Assembly (NCBI RefSeq): GCF_020966755.1
Contig: NZ_JAJKFT010000004.1
Location: forward strand, 620,001 to 684,000
Origin: Blastopirellula sediminis
GTDB taxonomy: Bacteria; Planctomycetota; Planctomycetia; Pirellulales; Pirellulaceae
Length of the DNA: 64,000 bases
Direction: 5' to 3'
The first letter of the stretch is position 1. Every line of letters begins with the position of its first letter. The notes under the pieces are model-generated. The model worked only from the letters and a program-made list of their open reading frames with translations. It had not been told where the DNA came from and did not search any database. The position numbers were made by a program, and so were the translations under genes. This document shows positions 48,464 through 57,064 of the stretch, piece after piece.

Positions 48464-48781
48464 ATGGTCGCGACTCAATTGCGTCGTCAGTTTCAGAAGT
48501 TCGGGCATTGGATTCTTCTTGGCGTCTCCGTCGTGATGCTGGCGGTCGTCTTGGCCGGACCGAGCGCCACCAACACCGACGTCGCCTGGCATGGGCGACG
48601 TGTCTATCGCGCCTACTACGCTCCGGTTGTTCCTGTCGTTCCGGTTGTGCCGGTATATCGGCCTGTGATACGTCGGGCCTACTACGCTCCCGTCGTTCCG
48701 ATCGCGCCAGTCGCTCCTGTTTACTATGGAGCCCCGTACGGTGGCGCCGTTGTTTCGCCTTATGCCGAAGTTTACTGGTAA
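48464..48781 (+). CDS. Small secreted Tyr/Val/Pro-rich protein, paralogue A
   Basis: About 105 residues from the ATG at 48464. One hydrophobic segment (WILLGVSVVMLAVVLAGPSA) serves as signal or anchor. It is followed by DVAWHGRRVYRAYYAPVV, a repetitive Val-Pro-Tyr region, and the ending YGGAVVSPYAEVYW. It shares the DVAW..R.VYRxAYY block and the terminal YW with two following genes, so the three are tandem duplicates. The function is unknown; the composition suggests a structural envelope protein. Confidence 0.65.
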   Translation: MVATQLRRQFQKFGHWILLGVSVVMLAVVLAGPSATNTDVAWHGRRVYRAYYAPVVPVVPVVPVYRPVIRRAYYAPVVPIAPVAPVYYGAPYGGAVVSPYAEVYW

Positions 48782-48847
48782 TCCGCGCCGAAGCTTATTA
48801 GGTAAAGCGTCGCTTGGCGTGATCGCTTAAGGATTGCCGTTTCGGTT

Positions 48848-48869
48848 ACCCTCGCCACTGGGCGAGGGT
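48848..48869 (+). other. Hairpin after paralogue A
   Basis: ACCCTCGCC-ACTG-GGCGAGGGT is a 9-bp perfect stem without T-tract, 66 bases after the stop. Confidence 0.5.
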
Positions 48870-48969
48870 GTTGCGATGGCGGTCGCTACGCAGCCAAGTT
48901 GAAATTTGCCAGCGAGAGAGTCTGCGCGGAGAGGCGTCGCTTGCGACGTCAGCGTCTGGCAATAGCTAG

Positions 48970-48995
48970 TCCCGATCGCTTGGAGGCGATCGGGA
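48970..48995 (+). other. Hairpin in the leader of paralogue B
   Basis: TCCCGATCGC pairs with GCGATCGGGA around a six-base loop, ending 34 bases before the ATG. It could end upstream transcription or structure the leader. Confidence 0.45.
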
Positions 48996-49029
48996 ACGCA
49001 TCTCCACTTGAAACTAACGGAGTAGTGAA

Positions 49030-49341
49030 ATGAAAGCGGCTCAGTCTCGCCCGCACGTCCAAACCTGGGGACGCCGATTCTGTCTGTTTGCGGCGACGGT
49101 TGCGCTGACCTTCGCTTTTGCGGCGCCTGGTTTTATTGGTTCCGATTCGGCAACTGCATCCCCGGCGGAAGAAGTTGCGTGGAACGGCGAAGGGATTTAC
49201 GGCCCAATCTATCGTGGTCCGATCTTCGCCCGGGTGAAGTATGGCTATAACCGCGGCTACGGCCCGATCTATGGTCCGTACTGGCAGCACCATCCCGAAC
49301 GCAATGCGATTGTGAATCCGAATCCCAACTTCTACTGGTAA
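49030..49341 (+). CDS. Small secreted Tyr/Gly-rich protein, paralogue B
   Basis: This 103-residue protein has GGAG before its ATG. A hydrophobic segment (FCLFAATVALTFAFAAPGF) matches that of paralogue C. Then come EEVAWNGEGIYGPIYRGPIF, a Gly-Tyr-Pro-rich part (YGYNRGYGPIYGPYW) and the ending NPNFYW. It is the most diverged of the three. The last two residues, Tyr-Trp, are conserved across the set, which suggests a C-terminal recognition or anchoring feature. The function is unknown. Confidence 0.65.
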   Translation: MKAAQSRPHVQTWGRRFCLFAATVALTFAFAAPGFIGSDSATASPAEEVAWNGEGIYGPIYRGPIFARVKYGYNRGYGPIYGPYWQHHPERNAIVNPNPNFYW

Positions 49342-49374
49342 TCGCCGCGCTTCGGCGAGGTTGGAATCTGAAAC

Positions 49375-49404
49375 GACGCTCCGCTGCCGTCATGGCGGAG
49401 TGTC
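49375..49404 (+). other. Hairpin after paralogue B
   Basis: GACGCTCCGC pairs with GCGGAGTGTC (one G-U pair) around a ten-base loop, 34 bases after the stop. There is no T-tract. Confidence 0.5.
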
Positions 49405-49591
49405 TACGGCGAACAAAAGAAATTGATCGACTCTGGCGATATTTTTCACCGCAGGAAACGAGGCGAAAGCCTGGTTTGCTCGGAGAAATCGATCGCATCT
49501 GGATCAGCATTCGGCGGCTCTAGGCATATCCTTTGCAATAGAAGGATGTCATGAATCGCTAAACGCTACATCTAGATAAGGAGTAGGGATC

Positions 49592-49936
49592 ATGAGCGTT
49601 CCTCAAATTTGTAATCGCTTTCTCGCGATCACTCGTTGGCTTGTAGTTGGCGTTGCGACGGTCGGATTGGCCATCGCGTTTGCAGCGCCCAGTTTTAGCA
49701 GTACCGAATCGACGATCACGCCGCATTCCGCTAAGACGCAAGAGGTTCAAGACGTCGCGTGGCGTGGACGCGTCTACCGACGCGCGTACTATGGCGGCCC
49801 GGTCTACCGACCTTATTACGGCGCCTATTACGGACCCCAACCGTATTATCGCAGTTACTACGGGCCTGGCCCGTACTACCGCGGATACTATGGCGGTGGA
49901 GCGGTGGTGACGCCGTGGGCCAGAGTTTATTGGTAA
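49592..49936 (+). CDS. Small secreted Tyr/Gly-rich protein, paralogue C
   Basis: A 114-residue protein with AAGGAG nine bases before its ATG. The signal-like segment is LVVGVATVGLAIAFAAPSF. The mature part carries DVAWRGRVYRRAYY, then YYG and PYYR repeats (about 20 Tyr in 65 residues), and ends GGGAVVTPWARVYW. The first and last blocks align with paralogue A, the hydrophobic part with B. Tyr-rich secreted repeats can cross-link or interact with wall or matrix components; that is inference only. Confidence 0.68.
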   Translation: MSVPQICNRFLAITRWLVVGVATVGLAIAFAAPSFSSTESTITPHSAKTQEVQDVAWRGRVYRRAYYGGPVYRPYYGAYYGPQPYYRSYYGPGPYYRGYYGGGAVVTPWARVYW

Positions 49937-50147
49937 GCGTCGTATCGCCGATGGCGATGAGCGCTAGACTTTCAAGGTGAACGTCCAGCGATCGGGAAGT
50001 CCCCACGCATCAATGGCAAAGCGGGGAGCAAGACGCGATCTTGTTCCCCTTTTTTTGAAGCTTTCTTTGTCGCGTTCCCGACGCTGTGCCCGCTTCCTTA
50101 AGGAAACGAAATCTTGACCGTCGTGGCGAAACGGCTACGCACGGCGA

Positions 50148-51242
50148 CTAGTCGGTCGGCGTCATCTTCCGGAACGAACCAAGCACCTCGAAGCGGATCG
50201 TCTTTTTTTCCAGAGCGGCGATCGCGCGGCGGATTTTCATCTCGCTTTCGTGCCCTTCCATTTCGACGAAGAAGAGATACTCCTGATCGCCGCCGGAGAC
50301 TGGAAACGATTCGATCCAGGTCAGGTTCAACCGATTCCGTTTGAAGATGTTCATCGCGTCGGCCAGGGCGCCTGGCTTATGTTCGGTCTGGAACATCATC
50401 GCCGTTTTGTCGTCGCCGGTCTTTTTGCCAGATTCGTTGCCAATCACTGCGAACCGAGTGACGTTTCGCGGATTGTCTTCGATGTTCTCGGCGGCGAAGT
50501 TGAGCCCATAGTTCACCCCAGCGGCGCGGCTGGCGATTGCGGCGACGCCTTCCTGCTGCGACGCCAACTGTGCGGCTGCGGCGGTGCTGGTGATTTCACA
50601 GACGCGAGCCTGCGGCAGATGCTTCGCGAGCCAGTTCCGGCACTGCGAAATCGCTTGCGGTTTGCTGTAGACTTCGCGGATCGCCGAGCGTTCGCACTTC
50701 GCCAACAGGCAGTGATGAATCCGGAGTTGGACTTCGCCGCAAATCTTCAGCGGCTGACGCGCGAACATGTCGAGCGTGTCGGTCACGCGGCCGTCGCTCG
50801 AGTTCTCGACCGGGACCAGCCCGAACTGGCACGTCCCGCGGCTCACTTCTTCAAAGACGGCGGCGATCGTCGCGACCGGGACCAACTCGGCGCTTTGGCC
50901 GAACCGCTCGATCGCGGCCTGATGGCTGTAACTGTACTCAGGGCCGAGGAAGGCGACTTTCAGACGAGCGGCCACGGTCCGGCAGCCGCTGAAGATCTCG
51001 CGGAAGATGGTCCGCAGTTCTTCCGGGGGCAGGGCGCCGCGGCTCTTTTCGGCCAGGGCTTCGATTCGCTGGTCGTCGTCGACCAGACCGTCGACGGTGT
51101 TCCCTTCGGCGTCGAGCTGGGTGGCGGCCTTGATCAGATCGGCCCGCTGCTGCAGAAGAATCGCTAATTCTTTATCGATCTGGTCGACGTCCCGTTTCAG
51201 GGAAGTCGGTGTGGGGCGCTTCACGCTCTTCTTTTTCGACAT
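50148..51242 (-). CDS. pheA: Bifunctional chorismate mutase/prephenate dehydratase
   Basis: A 364-residue enzyme for phenylalanine synthesis. Residues 10-95 are an AroQ chorismate mutase helix bundle (LKRDVDQIDKELAILLQQRADLIKAA). Residues about 93-275 are the dehydratase: KVAFLGPEYSYSHQAA, VPVENSSDGRVTDTLD, TSTAAAAQLAS and the NVTRFAVIG stretch carrying the catalytic TRF. An ACT domain closes the chain; its Phe-binding ESRP motif reads ESFP here. It has no operon partner and reads towards the three small paralogues. Confidence 0.92.
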   Translation of the reverse strand: MSKKKSVKRPTPTSLKRDVDQIDKELAILLQQRADLIKAATQLDAEGNTVDGLVDDDQRIEALAEKSRGALPPEELRTIFREIFSGCRTVAARLKVAFLGPEYSYSHQAAIERFGQSAELVPVATIAAVFEEVSRGTCQFGLVPVENSSDGRVTDTLDMFARQPLKICGEVQLRIHHCLLAKCERSAIREVYSKPQAISQCRNWLAKHLPQARVCEITSTAAAAQLASQQEGVAAIASRAAGVNYGLNFAAENIEDNPRNVTRFAVIGNESGKKTGDDKTAMMFQTEHKPGALADAMNIFKRNRLNLTWIESFPVSGGDQEYLFFVEMEGHESEMKIRRAIAALEKKTIRFEVLGSFRKMTPTD

Positions 51243-51462
51243 TTCATCCGTTCTCCGCCGGGGCCGATTCGCCCAAACCGGCGATCGTCAAACGAGTTCG
51301 CATCTATCGTAATCGACGACTGAAAATCGCGAACCCCCATCTGCCGCGCTCGAGAAATCCGCTGCCATATTGGCATCAGCCCGTAAAATCGGAATGGCAG
51401 TCAACGAGGTAAGTGATTGATTTGTTGGGACTTATGTTCGCGGCATGTGAATTTTTTCTCAT

Positions 51463-51480
51463 TGGCATGTCGGTTGCTTT
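51463..51480 (+). promoter_or_regulatory. Sigma54-type -24/-12 promoter of dnaK
   Basis: TTGGCATGTCGGTTGCTTT contains GG at 51464-51465 and GC at 51476-51477, exactly ten bases apart, and matches TGGCAcG-N4-TTGCW with one mismatch. The predicted start would give a leader of about 60 bases. No CIRCE element is seen. Confidence 0.65.
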
Positions 51481-51551
51481 ACTAAATGTCCGTCCACAAA
51501 CGAGACGCAAACCGAGGGCGACCTCGAATCATAAGAGGAGGAATGAACATC

Positions 51552-53489
51552 ATGGCACAAGGCGAAACGATCATCGGAATCGACCTGGGGACGACCAACT
51601 CGGTTGTCGCCATCATGGAAGGTTCTGAGGTCAAAGTTATTCCGAATGCGGAAGGCAACCGATTGACGTCCAGCGTCGTGGCCTTCACCGATAAGGGCGA
51701 TGTCCTGGTCGGCGAACCGGCCCGTCGTCAGGCGGTCACCAATCCCAAGAAGACGATCTACTCGATCAAGCGCTTCATGGGTCGTCGACACAACGAAGTC
51801 GACGCCGAAGAAAAGATGATTCCTTACCAGGTCGTCGGTGGGGCCGATGAGTACGTCAAAGTCAAAATTGGCGACTCGGAATATACCCCGCAGGAGATCT
51901 CGGCGAAGGTTCTGCAAAAGCTGAAAGCGGCGGCGGAGTCCTACTTGGGCCACAAGGTCAACAAGGCGGTCATCACCGTTCCGGCTTACTTTAATGACGC
52001 CCAACGTCAAGCGACCAAAGACGCCGGTCAGATCGCCGGTCTGGAAGTCGCTCGTATCATCAACGAACCGACCGCGGCCGCATTGGCCTATGGTCTGGGG
52101 AAGAAGAAAGCGGAAAAGATCGCGGTCTTCGACCTTGGCGGCGGTACGTTCGACATTTCGATCCTCGAAGTTTCGCCTCCGGAAGGGGACGAAGAAGGGG
52201 AACGGACCGTCTTTGAAGTAATCAGCACCAATGGCGATACGCACTTGGGGGGCGACGACTTCGACGAAGAACTGATCCACTACGTAGCGGATGAGTTCAA
52301 GAAGGAGCACGGCGTCGACCTGCGTAACGACACGATGGCGCTGCAGCGTTTGCAGGAAGCTTGCGAAAAGGCGAAGAAAGAGCTCAGCTCGCAATCGCAG
52401 ACCGACATCAATCTGCCGTTCATCACGGCTGATGCGTCCGGTCCGAAGCACTTGCAGATGTCGATCAGCCGCTCGAAGTTTGAAGAGCTGACCGACAACC
52501 TGATTCAGCGCTGCCGCGTGCCGGTCGAAAAGGCCTTGGCCGATGCGAACCTGAAGCCGGGCGAAATCGACGAAGTCGTTTTGGTTGGCGGTTCGACCCG
52601 CATCCCCAAAGTGCAGGAAATGGTCAAAAAGATTTTTGGCAAAGAACCGCACAAAGGGGTGAACCCGGACGAAGTGGTCGCCGCTGGCGCCGCGATTCAG
52701 GGGAGCGTGCTGTCGGGCGACCGTAAGGACGTGCTGCTGCTTGACGTGACTCCGCTTTCGCTCGGCATCGAGACGCTCAACGGCGTCTTCACCAAGCTGG
52801 TCGAACGGAACACGACGATTCCGACCGAAAAGAAGCAAACCTTCTCGACGGCGGAAGACAACCAGTCGGCCGTGACGATTCGCGTGTTCCAAGGGGAACG
52901 TCCGATGGCGGAAGACAACCGCTTGCTCGGTCAGTTCAACCTGGACGGCATTCCGCCGGCTCCGCGCGGCATGCCCCAGATCGAAGTGAAGTTCGACCTG
53001 GACCAGAACGGCATCTTGAACGTGTCGGCGCGTGACATCGGCACGGGCAAAGAGCAACACGTCAAGATCGAGCAGTCGTCCGGCTTGTCGGAAGCTGAGA
53101 TTCAACGGATGCAGAAAGACGCCGAAGAGCACGCCGCCGAAGATAAGCGGAAGCGTGAACTGGCCGACCTCCGCAACCAGGCCGAATCGATGTGCTTCCA
53201 ATTGGAAAAGCTGATCAAAGAAAACGGCGAGAAGCTTTCCGACAGCGACAAGCAGCCGCTGGAAAAATCGATCGAGAAGACTCGCGAAGCCGCCAAGGGA
53301 GAAGACGTCGACGCCATCAAGTCGGCGATCAGCGAACTGGAAGCCGCTTCGCACGCGGTCAGCAAAGCGTTGTACGAAACCACGGGCGCAGCTGGTGCAG
53401 CAGGAGCGGAAGCTCCGGGCGCCGAAGCGTCTGCTGCGGCAGGCGACGACGATGCGATCGACGCTGAGTTTGAAGTGAAGAAAGACTAA
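51552..53489 (+). CDS. dnaK: Chaperone DnaK (Hsp70)
   Basis: A 645-residue Hsp70. The ATG at 51552 is chosen because AAGAGGAGG lies ten bases before it; an ATG three codons earlier is too close to that site. [40 protein letters not shown] and [14 protein letters not shown] mark the ATPase domain; [22 protein letters not shown] begins the substrate domain. The tail [14 protein letters not shown] is typical. dnaJ and grpE are not adjacent; clpB follows after 212 bases. Confidence 0.96.
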   Translation: MAQGETIIGIDLGTTNSVVAIMEGSEVKVIPNAEGNRLTSSVVAFTDKGDVLVGEPARRQAVTNPKKTIYSIKRFMGRRHNEVDAEEKMIPYQVVGGADEYVKVKIGDSEYTPQEISAKVLQKLKAAAESYLGHKVNKAVITVPAYFNDAQRQATKDAGQIAGLEVARIINEPTAAALAYGLGKKKAEKIAVFDLGGGTFDISILEVSPPEGDEEGERTVFEVISTNGDTHLGGDDFDEELIHYVADEFKKEHGVDLRNDTMALQRLQEACEKAKKELSSQSQTDINLPFITADASGPKHLQMSISRSKFEELTDNLIQRCRVPVEKALADANLKPGEIDEVVLVGGSTRIPKVQEMVKKIFGKEPHKGVNPDEVVAAGAAIQGSVLSGDRKDVLLLDVTPLSLGIETLNGVFTKLVERNTTIPTEKKQTFSTAEDNQSAVTIRVFQGERPMAEDNRLLGQFNLDGIPPAPRGMPQIEVKFDLDQNGILNVSARDIGTGKEQHVKIEQSSGLSEAEIQRMQKDAEEHAAEDKRKRELADLRNQAESMCFQLEKLIKENGEKLSDSDKQPLEKSIEKTREAAKGEDVDAIKSAISELEAASHAVSKALYETTGAAGAAGAEAPGAEASAAAGDDDAIDAEFEVKKD

Positions 53490-53507
53490 TTGCTGTGCAG
53501 GTGATAA

Positions 53508-53535
53508 CGCTGGGGACGAGCGATCGTCCCCAGCG
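53508..53535 (+). terminator. Strong hairpin after dnaK
   Basis: CGCTGGGGACG pairs perfectly with CGTCCCCAGCG (11 bp), 18 bases after the stop. It lacks a T-tract, so termination may be partial, allowing some read-through to clpB. Confidence 0.6.
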
Positions 53536-53701
53536 CCGCTTGCCGGCAAACGGCCGGCTTCACGTCTTTCTCGACGCCGGCGCGACGCCCGCTCTGCGAA
53601 TTTTTTGGCGGACTCTTTTTCGCGGCGATTTTTAGCCGCGACTGACGTATAAAAATAACTGCGCTCCCCGTACGCGCAGATTTCATAAGGAGGCGAGAAC
53701 C

Positions 53702-56365
53702 ATGGCGATACGATTCGACAAATTCACGCTGAAAGCTCAAGAGGCGGTGCAAAATGCGCAGTCCATTTGCATGGACGCCGGCAATCCGCAGCTGACTCCG
53801 CTCCATCTGCTTGCGGCGCTGATGCGCGAAGCGGAAGGCGTGGTGAAACCTCTGTTCGACAAGATCGGCGCCAACCGGAGCCAGATCACCGATCTGGTCA
53901 CTTCGGAACTGGGACGCTTGCCGAAAATGTCAGGCGTCGCCGGTCAGCCGGGGCTTTCTCCCGAACTCGATCAAGTGCTCGGGGCTGCGCAGCGCGAAGC
54001 GGACGTGATGAAGGACGACTTCGTCTCGACCGAGCATTTGATTTTGGCGCTGACCCGCGTAAAGAGCGCCGCGCAAGAAATCTTGAAGCTTAGCGCTGTC
54101 ACCGACAAAGAGGTGCTCGCGGCGCTTCAATCGGTCCGCGGCAGTTCCCGCGTCACCGACCAAAACCCGGAAGCGACTTTCCAGGCCTTGGAAAAGTACG
54201 GCATCGACCTGGTCGAAAAAGCCAATCAAGGGAAGCTAGATCCCGTGATCGGTCGCGATCAGGAAATCCGCCGCACCATTCAAGTGCTTTCGCGCCGAAC
54301 CAAGAACAACCCGGTGCTGATCGGCGAGCCGGGCGTTGGCAAGACGGCGATCGCCGAAGGGCTGGCGCTGCGCATCGTGCAGGGGGACGTTCCGCAAAGT
54401 TTGAAGAACAAGCGGATCATCGCCCTCGACATGGGCGCCTTGGTCGCCGGCGCCAAGTACCGCGGCGAATTTGAAGAGCGACTGAAGGCGGTCCTGAAGG
54501 AAGTGCAGGATTCGGACGGGCACGTTGTGCTCTTCATCGATGAGTTGCATACCGTGGTTGGAGCAGGCAAAGCGGAAGGGGGCGCCGATGCGGCGAACCT
54601 GCTGAAGCCGGCGCTGGCTCGCGGTCAACTCCGCTGCATTGGCGCGACGACGCTCGACGAGTACCGACAGTACATCGAGAAGGATGCGGCGCTGGAACGC
54701 CGTTTCCAACCGGTATACGTCAACGAGCCTTCGGTCGAAGATACGATCGCGATCCTACGCGGCTTGAAGCCGCGCTACGAAGCGCATCACGGCATCAAGA
54801 TCAAGGACTCGGCGCTCGTCGCCGCCGCGAAACTTTCCGATCGCTACATCACCGATCGATTCCTGCCTGACAAGGCGATCGACTTGGTTGATGAGGCTTC
54901 GAGCCGTTTGGCGATCGAATTGGAAAGCGTGCCGGCCGAGATCGACGTCGTGCAGCGTCAACTGACGCAATTGGAACTGGCCGATCGGCAATTGGCGGAA
55001 GAGACCGAGGAATCGGCCGTCGAACGTCGCGCTGAAATTCAGACCGAGATGAACGACCTGCGTCGTCAGCTCGCTTCGCTTCGCGAGCAGTGGGAAGCGG
55101 AGAAGCTGGGGATGGGGGACGTCTCCAAGGTTCGCCAAGAGCTTGCGCAAGTCGATCTGCAGTTCTCGCAACTGCACGCTTCGATTCAAGAGAAGCAGGC
55201 CAGCGGCGCTCCTGTTTCGGAAAGCGACTATCAGCAACTATTCGAACTGCAGAAGAAACGCGACTCGCTAACTTCGCGCATCGATGCGGAGGTCGATAAT
55301 TCCGAACCAGCCAAAGGAGAAAAGAAGTCGGAGCGTCGTTTGCTTCGCGAGCAGGTTACCGAAGAGGAAATCGCCGAAGTGGTCAGCCAATGGACCGGGA
55401 TTCCGGTCACCCGGATGATCGAGTCGGAACGCGCCAAGTTGCTGGTGCTGGAGGAACGGCTCCATCAACGAGTCGTCGGCCAGGACGAAGCGGTCGAAGC
55501 GGTCGCCAACGCGGTTCGTCGCAGCCGCAGCGGACTGCAAGCGACCAATCGCCCGATCGGTTCGTTTATCTTCCTGGGCCCAACCGGCGTCGGGAAGACC
55601 GAGCTTTGCAAGGCGTTGGCGGAAGTGTTGTTCGACGACGAGCATGCCATGGTTCGCATCGACATGAGCGAGTACATGGAGCGACACGCGGTGAGTCGTT
55701 TGATCGGCGCTCCTCCGGGATACGTCGGTTACGAAGAAGGAGGAAAGCTGACCGAAGCGGTTCGCCGACGTCCTTACAGCGTGATTTTGCTCGACGAGAT
55801 CGAGAAGGCGCATCGCGACGTCTTCAACATCTTGCTGCAAGTGTTGGATGATGGCCGCCTGACCGATAACCACGGTCACACGGTCGACTTCACCAATACG
55901 ATCGTCGTGATGACCAGCAACATCGGCAGCCAGGCGATCCAGCAGATCTCGGCCGAAGGTGGTTCCGATGACGAAATCCGCGAAGCGGCTCAGGCCAGTT
56001 TGCGGACTCACTTCCTGCCGGAGTTTTTGAACCGCGTCGACGAGACGATCGTGTTCAAGCCACTCTCGCAGGTCCAACTGCGGCACATCGTCGATCTGCA
56101 GGTTGGCTTCCTGGCGAAGCAGTTGCAGGAGAACGGCATCGAACTCGCCATCACGACCGAGGCGAAAGATGCGTTGGCTGCGGAAGGATACGATCCGACC
56201 TTTGGCGCTCGACCGCTGAAACGCGTGATTCAAAACCAATTGCAGAACGCGTTGGCGACGGAGATTTTGCGTGGGGACATTCAGGAAGGGGATGGCGTGC
56301 AAATCGACTTTGTCGAAGGCGCCTTCCAGTTTCGCCGGTTCGAACCGGATGCGACCCCTGCGTAA
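53702..56365 (+). CDS. clpB: ATP-dependent disaggregase ClpB
   Basis: An 887-residue Hsp100 that works with DnaK to recover aggregated proteins. The N domain has two Clp repeats ([45 protein letters not shown]). The first AAA+ module has GEPGVGKT and [14 protein letters not shown]; the coiled M domain spans about residues 400-530; the second module has GPTGVGKTE and [17 protein letters not shown] precedes the ATG. A TATAAAAAT-like box lies near 53648. Adjacency to dnaK fits their joint function. Confidence 0.96.
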   Translation: MAIRFDKFTLKAQEAVQNAQSICMDAGNPQLTPLHLLAALMREAEGVVKPLFDKIGANRSQITDLVTSELGRLPKMSGVAGQPGLSPELDQVLGAAQREADVMKDDFVSTEHLILALTRVKSAAQEILKLSAVTDKEVLAALQSVRGSSRVTDQNPEATFQALEKYGIDLVEKANQGKLDPVIGRDQEIRRTIQVLSRRTKNNPVLIGEPGVGKTAIAEGLALRIVQGDVPQSLKNKRIIALDMGALVAGAKYRGEFEERLKAVLKEVQDSDGHVVLFIDELHTVVGAGKAEGGADAANLLKPALARGQLRCIGATTLDEYRQYIEKDAALERRFQPVYVNEPSVEDTIAILRGLKPRYEAHHGIKIKDSALVAAAKLSDRYITDRFLPDKAIDLVDEASSRLAIELESVPAEIDVVQRQLTQLELADRQLAEETEESAVERRAEIQTEMNDLRRQLASLREQWEAEKLGMGDVSKVRQELAQVDLQFSQLHASIQEKQASGAPVSESDYQQLFELQKKRDSLTSRIDAEVDNSEPAKGEKKSERRLLREQVTEEEIAEVVSQWTGIPVTRMIESERAKLLVLEERLHQRVVGQDEAVEAVANAVRRSRSGLQATNRPIGSFIFLGPTGVGKTELCKALAEVLFDDEHAMVRIDMSEYMERHAVSRLIGAPPGYVGYEEGGKLTEAVRRRPYSVILLDEIEKAHRDVFNILLQVLDDGRLTDNHGHTVDFTNTIVVMTSNIGSQAIQQISAEGGSDDEIREAAQASLRTHFLPEFLNRVDETIVFKPLSQVQLRHIVDLQVGFLAKQLQENGIELAITTEAKDALAAEGYDPTFGARPLKRVIQNQLQNALATEILRGDIQEGDGVQIDFVEGAFQFRRFEPDATPA

Positions 56366-56389
56366 AAGGAGGCGAAGCGGAAACGAAAA

Positions 56390-56420
56390 AAGCCTTGGCG
56401 ATTTCGCCAAGGCTTTTTTT
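56390..56420. terminator. Bidirectional terminator between clpB and the small basic protein
   Basis: AGCCTTGGCG-ATTT-CGCCAAGGCT has A residues before it and seven T after it, serving both converging genes. Confidence 0.92.
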
Positions 56421-56446
56421 ATGTGCGTGAGGTAGCGGTCGGCGAA

Positions 56447-56635
56447 TTAACCGAGCAGCTTCCATTCGGCGATCAGCATTTCAGCCGACGGAGTCATCTT
56501 GCGCAGCTTGTCAGCGATGTGGGCCTTCATGTCGGCCGACGGATTCTTGGCCAGAATCGCCTTGAACTTGGTGTACGCTTTGCGGCGATGACGGCGACGT
56601 TTCAGCTCTTTCCCACGTTCGCTAATGATCGGCAC
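56447..56635 (-). CDS. Small basic planctomycete protein (DUF6800-like)
   Basis: A 62-residue, very basic protein: ISERGKELKRRRHRRKAYTKFKAIL, then SADMKAHIADKLRKMTPSAEMLIAEWKLL. The RRRHRRK block and the (L)RKMTP(S/G)AE ending match a small family found in planctomycetes that I recall as DUF6800; the label was not verified. It starts at a GTG with AGGAG upstream. The charge suggests nucleic acid or ribosome binding, without proof. It is monocistronic. Confidence 0.7.
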   Translation of the reverse strand: MPIISERGKELKRRRHRRKAYTKFKAILAKNPSADMKAHIADKLRKMTPSAEMLIAEWKLLG

Positions 56636-56830
56636 GTGACTCTCCTAGTACTCTGTATATTGTGGTAGTTGCGTTCGTAGTAAACGACTCAAGATACCGA
56701 TTGGCCCGGTTTCCGTCAATGACCGAATCGCCGCCGGAAGCGAACCGCAAGGCCGAAATTGGGTCCTACCAGAGCGGCCCCACTAAGACGCGGCCGCCCG
56801 CTGTAACTTATTACGAGCCGCAGGGTTGCG

Positions 56831-56859
56831 TTGACAACCCGCCGCCCCGTCGATAAATT
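56831..56859 (+). promoter_or_regulatory. Sigma70 promoter of tRNA-Ser
   Basis: A perfect -35 TTGACA (56831-56836) is followed after 17 bases by TAAATT (56854-56859). The tRNA begins 43 bases further on. Confidence 0.7.
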
Positions 56860-56902
56860 AAAACCCTTCCCAGCGGCCCACAGCGGCCGCAAGTACCTAA
56901 CT

Positions 56903-56982
56903 GGAGGCGAGCCGAATGGTTAGGGAGCGGTCTTGAAAACCGTCGCGGGAAACCGTTGGGGGTTCGAATCCCTCCGCCTCCG
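56903..56982 (+). tRNA. tRNA-Ser (anticodon UGA)
   Basis: Acceptor stem GGAGGCG/CGCCTCC, anticodon loop CTTGAAA with TGA, an extended variable arm (GCGGGAAACCG region), and T arm with GGTTCGAATCC give a type II serine tRNA decoding UCA. The 3' CCA is not encoded (G then CTTT). Confidence 0.93.
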
Positions 56983-56997
56983 CTTTGATTTTTATAG

Positions 56998-57044
56998 AGC
57001 TCGCAAATGCTTCTGAAAGTGGCGTTTGCGAGCTTTCTTTGTTT
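56998..57044 (+). terminator. Terminator after tRNA-Ser
   Basis: AGCTCGCAAA pairs with TTTGCGAGCT (57025-57034) around a 17-base loop, followed by a T-rich TTCTTTGTTT. Confidence 0.75.
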
Positions 57045-57064
57045 GATCGGGTTTCTCTCGACCG

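Noticed and set aside
51243-51551. A CIRCE (HrcA) operator before dnaK
   Set aside because: No TTAGCACTC-N9-GAGTGCTAA-like sequence could be found in the upstream region.
51459-53549. A 696-codon frame antisense to dnaK
   Set aside because: Long antisense frames opposite dnaK are a known artefact of its codon use; the translated sequence is low-complexity Arg/Asp/Val/Phe-rich.
53508-53701. A riboswitch or thermosensor between dnaK and clpB
   Set aside because: The strong hairpins are near the dnaK stop and do not cover the clpB ribosome site (AGGAGG), so thermosensing is not supported.
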